From an uncultured candidate division WWE3 bacterium (lineage in GTDB: Bacteria; Patescibacteriota; WWE3; UBA101185; UBA10185), in contig CALKWN010000095.1 of assembly GCA_938004185.1 (NCBI GenBank), positions 1 to 46,650 on the forward strand: a DNA stretch of 46,650 bases, given 5' to 3'. The position numbers and the translations under genes are program-made. The notes under the pieces are model-generated. The model had not been told where the DNA came from, did no database searches, and was given only the letters and a program-made list of their open reading frames with translations. Shown piece by piece: positions 42,279 to 46,650 of the stretch. The first letter of the stretch is position 1. Every line of letters begins with the position of its first letter.

Positions 42279-42626
42279 CTACGCTTCCGAGAACTCAATC
42301 TCGACTCTCGGATTCTGCTTGTCGTAGCTCACCACTTGTATTCTCGGCATGACGTAGAAATCGTTCTCATAGACTTGGCCTTCCATCACGTCAAGCAATA
42401 TCTTAATCGTGTTGTGGCTATCTCTTCGGCGTCTATCCGGCATATAGAACTTCATGTCGGCATACAACCATGTCGCGGAAGTCATCTTCCATCTCTGTTC
42501 GCGTACCTGAACGCAAAGAAGGAGCCTGGCTTCGACGAACCAGGCTCGCGCTTCCATGTTCATAGCACGCTTGGGACCGACATACATATGATTTATGCTT
42601 GGTGGTATCGGTAGTGTCAGCTTCAT
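42279..42626 (-). CDS. rusA: RusA-like Holliday junction resolvase
   Basis: This 115-residue protein matches the RusA family: LTLPIPPSINHMYVGPKRAM at the start, RRRRDSHNTIKILLDVMEGQ with the metal-binding aspartates (D near residues 70 and 81), and VYENDFYVMPRIQVV. RusA cleaves four-way junctions as a dimer, acting after the ERF annealing step. It is separated from SSB by a one-base overlap. Confidence 0.85.
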   Translation of the reverse strand: MKLTLPIPPSINHMYVGPKRAMNMEARAWFVEARLLLCVQVREQRWKMTSATWLYADMKFYMPDRRRRDSHNTIKILLDVMEGQVYENDFYVMPRIQVVSYDKQNPRVEIEFSEA

Positions 42627-43045
42627 CAGAACGGCACCGCGTCATCGTCCGGCGCGTCGTCGCCGAAAGTGACTTCTTCAGTCTCCGGTTTGCCGAACGC
42701 TTCTTCATCTGTCAGCTCGCCGTTGCCAGCGTTCTTCTTCGTTTCCATGAAGCGCACTTGATTGGCAACAACTTTCACCGCCGTCTTCTGCTCGCCGTCT
42801 TTCTGGTACTTCTCAATTCTGAGCTGGCCATCGACAAGCACAAGCCGTCCTTTCGTCATGTAGTTTCCGACGAACTCGGCAGTCTTTCCAAACGCGACGA
42901 TGTTCACGAAGTCAGTCTCGTTGTCTTTGCCCCTATCGACTGCGAGCGAGAACGATGCTATCTGTGTTCCGCTGGTCGCAAATCTGATTTCTGGATCACG
43001 CGTCAAGCGGCCTATGAGTATTGTTCTGTTGTACGAGATTCCCAT
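42626..43045 (-). CDS. ssb: Single-stranded DNA-binding protein
   Basis: This 139-residue SSB has a complete OB fold (YNRTILIGRLTRDPEIRFAT, IASFSLAVDRGKDN, DFVNIVAFGKTAEFVGNYMT, RLVLVDGQLRIEKYQKDGEQ) and the acidic C-terminal tip DDDAVPF that recruits replication proteins. It is the expected partner of the ERF annealing protein. Confidence 0.97.
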   Translation of the reverse strand: MGISYNRTILIGRLTRDPEIRFATSGTQIASFSLAVDRGKDNETDFVNIVAFGKTAEFVGNYMTKGRLVLVDGQLRIEKYQKDGEQKTAVKVVANQVRFMETKKNAGNGELTDEEAFGKPETEEVTFGDDAPDDDAVPF

Positions 43046-43492
43046 TTATTGCCCCTCCTCAAGTGAGTATTTTCCATTTCGGAAACCACTCGAACCGAAG
43101 CCGTTCTCTCCGCGTTCGGTATTGGCATCCGGTATCCCCTGGACGAGTTCAAGAGTCTCGTCTATCTTGATGCACACGAGCTGGGCGATCCTGTCACCTT
43201 TTCTGAATCTGAGAACGTTGTCACCGAAGTTTGCCATTTGAACCATGATTTCGCCGCGATAGATTCTGTCGATTACCCCGCCCATAATCATGATTCCGAA
43301 CTTTGCCAGCCCTGAACGGCCTAGAACTTGAGCGTAGTGGCCCGGCGAGAGTTCAGCTCGCACTCCCGTCGGTATAACCCTGAAGTGTTTCGGCATAATT
43401 GTAAAGTTTTCCGCAGCTTTGATGTCAACGCCAGCGTCACCGTCGTATGCGCGTTCTGGCTTGAGTTCGTAGTCAATGTAGAACAGTCTCAT
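43046..43492 (-). CDS. dut: dUTPase
   Basis: This 148-residue trimeric dUTP pyrophosphatase shows all five family motifs: GDAGVDIKA, GRSGLAKFGI, GGVIDRIYRGEIMV, GDRIAQLVC and RGENGFGSSG. It lowers dUTP and supplies dUMP for thymidylate. ATG 43492 overlaps the stop of the preceding micro-gene (ATGA). Confidence 0.97.
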   Translation of the reverse strand: MRLFYIDYELKPERAYDGDAGVDIKAAENFTIMPKHFRVIPTGVRAELSPGHYAQVLGRSGLAKFGIMIMGGVIDRIYRGEIMVQMANFGDNVLRFRKGDRIAQLVCIKIDETLELVQGIPDANTERGENGFGSSGFRNGKYSLEEGQ

Positions 43493-43629
43493 TTCTTCTC
43501 CTCCCCTCCGAGTATCAACCAGTCAGGATCAGTCTTGCGGATTTTCATATACGCGTCGTGCAAGCTCTCGGCTTCGATTTCTTTGAAGCGCACTTTCACG
43601 CCATTCTTGAGTTTGATGATGTATGTCAC
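43489..43629 (-). CDS. 46-residue micro-protein
   Basis: The frame starts at GTG 43629 with AAAGGAGGG upstream and ends in an ATGA overlap with dut. The peptide (YIIKLKNGVKVRFKEIEAES, then LHDAYMKIRKTDPDWLILGG) is a strand pair plus a helix. It overlaps the end of the 44284 gene by 101 bp in another frame. The strong ribosome site and coupling support it. Confidence 0.65.
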   Translation of the reverse strand: MTYIIKLKNGVKVRFKEIEAESLHDAYMKIRKTDPDWLILGGEEKK

Positions 43630-44284
43630 GCCACACCCTCCTTTCTCGGCGAAGGTTCTTTTTCAGTTCCAACCTCTTCAAAAGAAGAGCTAGTTTTTCT
43701 TCTTCATTGTTGGCAGTTGAAATAAGACTGTCAATTTCCTTTATTTCTTGTTCGACATCATAGCGTCTAGCGTAGAATTCCCCAGATTTCATGACTGTTT
43801 TCGCTATTTCTAAACCAAAGTCGTCTAATTCTTCTAATTGTTCTATGAAATTTGCTGCTACTTTGGGAGAAAAAGTATCTGAGTCCTTTATTGCCTGTCT
43901 AACTTGTGAAGGTTCAAATTTCTCGATAATATGCAACAAATCTTGTATGTGTTCCGGGTACTCGGAGGTTCGCTTTCTGAGCAATTCAATCGCTCTGGCT
44001 TTCAACTCTGGATGATACAAAGCAACACAAAGCAAATCCTTATTGAATGGCAAAATAATCGCGTCCTCTTTGGGTTCTTCGATTGGTACACCATTGAGAG
44101 CTTCGAAGTAATTAGAACTAAAGAAAGCACTATCGATTTCCCGAAAGTTTTTTTCCTTGTTTTCATAACCACAGCAAAGACATTTGCAACCACCTAGGGA
44201 ATTTATAAAGAAAAACTTACAGCACTTTTCACACTTTACCAAGCCCAAATAGCCAAAGCCCTTTTTCTCATCGGCATAGACCAA
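43529..44284 (-). CDS. Zinc-finger protein with helical C-terminus
   Basis: This 251-residue protein starts at TTG 44284, the only start codon near a weak GGA site; no ATG lies between the upstream stop and the zinc finger. The N-terminal C4 finger is CEKC near residue 17 and CLCCG near residue 35. The rest is helical and charged (VEQEIKEIDSLISTANNEEE, EKLALLLKRLELKKNLRRER). It sits between a PDDEXK nuclease and dut and is AT-rich. Function unknown. Confidence 0.68.
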   Translation of the reverse strand: MVYADEKKGFGYLGLVKCEKCCKFFFINSLGGCKCLCCGYENKEKNFREIDSAFFSSNYFEALNGVPIEEPKEDAIILPFNKDLLCVALYHPELKARAIELLRKRTSEYPEHIQDLLHIIEKFEPSQVRQAIKDSDTFSPKVAANFIEQLEELDDFGLEIAKTVMKSGEFYARRYDVEQEIKEIDSLISTANNEEEKLALLLKRLELKKNLRRERRVWRDIHHQTQEWRESALQRNRSRELARRVYENPQD

Positions 44285-44324
44285 CGCCAGATCTATTCCG
44301 ACCTTTGGGCCTCCGACAAAGACC

Positions 44325-44621
44325 CTATCTAACTCGTCTTTTTTTCTCTTTTCTGATAGCTATGGCTAGCGCGAACAGCTTTTCTTTGTCAAGTTCTTCC
44401 ATAACTCCCTTGACTTCAAAGAAAGAATCCATCTCTGGGAGATAAAAGTCCGGCAAATATTTTATCGTTGAATCCTTCCGAGGCAATTCGTATCCTTCGG
44501 GTTCATACTCCCATTTGATGTCGTGGTTATCAAACCAACGAGCCCATTGAGACTCTAGGCGGCTCCTGAACTTAATCCCTTTGTATTCAGTGGGAATTGA
44601 ATACTTTCTAAGATCCATCAT
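44325..44621 (-). CDS. PDDEXK-type endonuclease-like protein
   Basis: This 98-residue protein has a compact nuclease core: FRSRLESQWARWFDN (E near residue 23), KYLPDFYLPEM (D near residue 58) and FFEVKGVMEEL (E-x-K near residues 68-70), the E...D...ExK arrangement of PDDEXK enzymes. It resembles small phage resolvase/VSR-like or DUF1064-like nucleases. It directly follows the helicase loader. Confidence 0.8.
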   Translation of the reverse strand: MMDLRKYSIPTEYKGIKFRSRLESQWARWFDNHDIKWEYEPEGYELPRKDSTIKYLPDFYLPEMDSFFEVKGVMEELDKEKLFALAIAIRKEKKRRVR

Positions 44622-45526
44622 GCCCCTCCTTGTATTTTCTTCTTCCTGTAATCATTTCCGGTCAGAAGAACTCCGTCACACATATCCATGATTCGCGAGA
44701 CGGTCCTCTGGGAGACGTTTGCCTCTAGCTCTTCGAGACTGTCGTTCGTGGTGATAACCGTTGGTTTCATCTCGGAATATCTCTTATTAATCACCAGATA
44801 CAATTGTTCTTTTACCCAATCGGTAACCTTTTCAGCTCCGAGATCGTCAAGTATTAGCAGATCGGCCTCCTCGATCATCTTCAACGGAGAGTCCGAGGAC
44901 CTTGTATTGAATCCTGCGCGGATCTCCGATAGAAGAGCCGGGACCTCAACAAAGCGGTAATTCCATGTATCCCTTTTCTTCAGGCCCTCCCGGACAATAG
45001 CCGCTGCTAGATGCGTCTTTCCCGTACCCACCGGACCAGATATGAGAAGTCCCCTCTCGCCTGGGAGACTATGAACGAAGTTTTGAATCTTCTTGACCGC
45101 GGCCTTCTGTTCCTTTGTTGTGGGACGATAATTATCAAAAGTGCAACCCCAGAATCTCTTGCCCAAACCCGATAGTTCGAGTAGTCTCTTCGTCATTGCT
45201 TCTTCGAACATCTCACAGTGGCGCATTATGAGTTTCCCATTCTCGGCGGCTGGAATCTGACCTTTCCTCGGGGAATGCTTAGAACACAGAGCCCCATTCA
45301 CACAACGCGCACAATCCACCAACCGTCTCTCAAAGAAACTTAGTTGTGGAATTCCGGCTGCTAAAATTTCTTCCGTGTCGAGCCCAAGTTCAGCCACTTT
45401 CACCAGGTTCATCTGTCGCAAAAAAACCGCCGTACTTTCCGCCCGTGTAATGTTCTCGATCAGGTCTTTCTGAGTCCGAACTTGTTTTGCTTCTATTTCC
45501 TGAAGAACATTTTCTAGCAGTTCCAT
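44618..45526 (-). CDS. dnaC: DnaC/DnaI-type helicase loader ATPase
   Basis: This 302-residue AAA+ ATPase has an N-terminal helical region, a four-Cys zinc segment (CARCVNGALCSKHS, then C near residue 102), Walker A GPVGTGKTHLAAA near residue 160 and Walker B LLILDDLGAE near 223. Sensor and Arg-finger regions follow (VITTNDSLEEL; QRTVSRIMDMC). I chose ATG 45526 because AAAGGAGGC is immediately upstream. It loads the host replicative helicase at the origin together with the organiser encoded before it. Confidence 0.93.
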   Translation of the reverse strand: MELLENVLQEIEAKQVRTQKDLIENITRAESTAVFLRQMNLVKVAELGLDTEEILAAGIPQLSFFERRLVDCARCVNGALCSKHSPRKGQIPAAENGKLIMRHCEMFEEAMTKRLLELSGLGKRFWGCTFDNYRPTTKEQKAAVKKIQNFVHSLPGERGLLISGPVGTGKTHLAAAIVREGLKKRDTWNYRFVEVPALLSEIRAGFNTRSSDSPLKMIEEADLLILDDLGAEKVTDWVKEQLYLVINKRYSEMKPTVITTNDSLEELEANVSQRTVSRIMDMCDGVLLTGNDYRKKKIQGGA

Positions 45527-46295
45527 TGCCGCCTCCTTTGTATAGGTTTCTTGCACTTTCGAGATCAAGAAACTTTTCGATATGAGTTTCCATGAAGATG
45601 TAGCACTGCCAGCGCGTATCTAGCAACAATGCGTTGTCGGTCAATATCTTGAAGTAGTTGTGAACCGCTCTCATCACAGCTTCTTCGCCGTGTTGTGCAA
45701 CAGCTTTGAGAATTGTTTTTTCGGTTTTTTCTCGGTTCACAGGTATTCTGGAGATTTGATACTGGTTCCACAGAAGAATTACTTTTTCGACCGCAGGTAT
45801 ATATATATTAAGATCTTTCTTTAGATCTAGATCTAGATCTAGTTCTAGGTGCGTTACATGGGGGGTATTTGCGTTACATGTAGCGTTACCAGTAACGTTA
45901 CTCGCTAGTTCTTTCTGTTTCTCTCGATGACGCTGTACTCTTCTTCTAGTCTGCTCTTTAATTCTTTCTAACCCTTGAATGTTTTGGTGTTTTTCCCAGT
46001 TGAGAATAATCAAACCATTGTCATCAATCTCTATCATCTCGAAATCTTTCATTGTTTTGAGTGCTAGTTCAACAGAAGAAACTGGAACATTTGCAATCAT
46101 CGAAAGCATCTGAGAAGTATAAGGAACGCCTGGCTTGAAATATATAAGCCCACCGTCATTTATTTTGCCTGCCAGAACCAAAAGAAACAGCCAAAGCGTG
46201 AAGAGAGAATCACCATTTGGCATGCCCCTTAGAAAAACGATTTTCTCATCAGAGAATATCTCGGTGCTAATCTTGATCCATTTGACATCGCTCAA
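45390..46295 (-). CDS. Replisome organiser / replication initiator
   Basis: This 301-residue protein has the phage replisome-organiser N-terminal domain: SDVKWIKISTEIFSDEKIVF, GDSLFTLWLFLLVLAGKIND, GGLIYFKPGVPYTSQMLSM. I chose TTG 46295 because AAGGAAGTGA lies just upstream; the ATG at 46418 would overlap the ERF end and lies before the family start. A basic stretch follows (RRVQRHREKQK), then a DNA segment with iterons. The C-terminal domain continues to 45390, overlapping the helicase loader by 137 bp. Confidence 0.85.
   Translation of the reverse strand: MSDVKWIKISTEIFSDEKIVFLRGMPNGDSLFTLWLFLLVLAGKINDGGLIYFKPGVPYTSQMLSMIANVPVSSVELALKTMKDFEMIEIDDNGLIILNWEKHQNIQGLERIKEQTRRRVQRHREKQKELASNVTGNATCNANTPHVTHLELDLDLDLKKDLNIYIPAVEKVILLWNQYQISRIPVNREKTEKTILKAVAQHGEEAVMRAVHNYFKILTDNALLLDTRWQCYIFMETHIEKFLDLESARNLYKGGGNGTARKCSSGNRSKTSSDSERPDREHYTGGKYGGFFATDEPGESG
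45798..45905. other. Putative origin of replication with 12-bp iterons
   Basis: Inside the replisome organiser gene, CGTTAC occurs at 45852, 45872, 45884 and 45896 (spacing 20, 12, 12), making a set of 12-bp repeats. Immediately to the left are four AGATCT-type units (45811-45840) and an AT run (45799-45810). Iterons with an adjacent AT-rich unwinding element inside the initiator gene are the standard origin layout of such phages. Confidence 0.75.
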
Positions 46296-46325
46296 TTCAT
46301 CACTTCCTTCGAAAAAGCCCGCCCC

Positions 46326-46345
46326 TGTCTCCAGGAGCGGGTAAT
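46326..46345 (-). other. Hairpin before the replisome organiser start
   Basis: CCCGCTCCTG and CAGGGGCGGG (one mismatch) pair around a 4-nt loop between the ERF stop and the TTG start, followed by CTTTTTCG on the minus strand. It may be a weak terminator or a translation-control hairpin for the organiser. Confidence 0.45.
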
Positions 46346-46354
46346 GCGGAACGG

Positions 46355-46650
46355 TTATACTGTCGCGTTCTGAACTTCTATCAGCCTGTTCTTCAACTTC
46401 GCGTACAGCTCGCGACACTGGGAATATCTGAGCTGCTTGCGAGACTCGACACCGAAGAACTCTTGCAACAACTCGACTTTGATTTCATCGACGTTTGTTT
46501 CTGCTTCGTGCGCAAGCTGTTCGAACAGAGTGTCGGTTGATTTGATAATGTCAAGCCGTTTCTTTTCGGGGAGTTCTTCGAGCATGGGATCGTCTGGCTT
46601 GTCTTTCTTGGGTTCTTGCTTTGGAGTCTCGGCTGGCTTCTTCTTTGAAC
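46355..46650 (-). CDS. erf: ERF-family recombinase, C-terminal part
   Basis: This is the end of the ERF protein that begins at 510 and crosses the circular join; bases 46616-46650 duplicate 1-35. It encodes a Pro/Lys-rich linker (PAETPKQEPKKDKPDDP) and a helical C-terminal domain (KRLDIIKSTDTLFEQLAHEA; ELLQEFFGVESRKQLRYSQC) ending at TAA 46355. The full protein is 256 residues. The domain is probably for protein contacts, as in other phage annealing proteins with variable C-termini. Confidence 0.85.
   Translation of the reverse strand, partial: SKKKPAETPKQEPKKDKPDDPMLEELPEKKRLDIIKSTDTLFEQLAHEAETNVDEIKVELLQEFFGVESRKQLRYSQCRELYAKLKNRLIEVQNATV
46616..46650. repeat. Terminal direct repeat, right copy
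   Basis: This is an exact copy of positions 1-35. See the left copy for its meaning. Confidence 0.95.

Noticed and set aside
45811..45840. AGATCT repeats as a CRISPR or microsatellite array
   Set aside because: The units are 6 bp without spacers and lie in frame within a gene next to iterons; an origin element explains them better.

Overview
The window is a complete, circularly closed genome of a tailed double-stranded DNA phage with siphovirus-like gene content. The first 35 bases are repeated exactly as the last 35 (1-35 = 46616-46650), so the true circle is about 46,615 bp, and one gene (an ERF-type recombinase) runs across the join. No ribosomal, metabolic or other host gene is present. 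The module set (TerS/TerL, HK97-type portal, S78 protease and capsid, gp6/SPP1-like connectors, G/GT tail chaperones, SLT-bearing tape measure, Dit, Tal, LLH-like holin, iteron-bearing replisome organiser) is that of siphophages of Firmicutes and of related proviruses in Thermotogota. The host itself cannot be read from the sequence. I found no integrase, no reverse transcriptase and no CRISPR array.

Nearly every gene is on the minus strand, so the map reads from high to low coordinates. Starting in the 618-bp control region (2226-2843), early genes run leftward: an HTH protein, several small proteins, the ERF protein across the join, the replisome organiser with a probable origin inside it, a DnaC-type helicase loader, nucleases, dUTPase, SSB, RusA-like resolvase, regulators, two MazG-like proteins, many small proteins in ATGA/TGATG overlaps, and finally a sigma/ArpU-like late regulator and an HNH protein (about 46.3 to 36.2 kb). 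Next come a lipoprotein, a RyR-domain protein, two tRNA genes and the late block: terminase, portal-MuF fusion, protease, capsid, a 904-residue glycosyltransferase/zinc-finger fusion, connectors, tail tube, chaperones with a -1 frameshift site, tape measure, Dit, Tal, and then a run of adhesin-like proteins (GLUG, RCC1 propeller, fibre, FGE/C-type-lectin-like protein). A lysis block (Avd-like protein, two HExxH proteins, membrane proteins, phosphoesterase, glucosaminidase, holin) ends at a terminator at 4.87 kb.

A short third unit (4592-3224, minus) converges on the only clear plus-strand gene (2844-3227). That gene appears to be transcribed as a leaderless mRNA from an extended -10 promoter. 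The same TGATATAATT motif precedes a candidate small RNA at 4797-4868, beside a perfect 16-bp-arm palindrome.

The most unusual items are: (1) a diversity-generating-retroelement (DGR) style variable protein followed by a truncated Avd protein, with no template repeat or reverse transcriptase anywhere in the circle; (2) a capsid-operon protein joining two GT-A domains, one GT-B domain, a phage RPGE-type motif and a C2H2 finger; (3) a GLUG/RCC1 adhesin interrupted by a single in-frame TAA; (4) a portal-MuF fusion; (5) short promoter-terminator micro-units that may encode tiny RNAs; (6) 12-bp iterons inside the replication gene.
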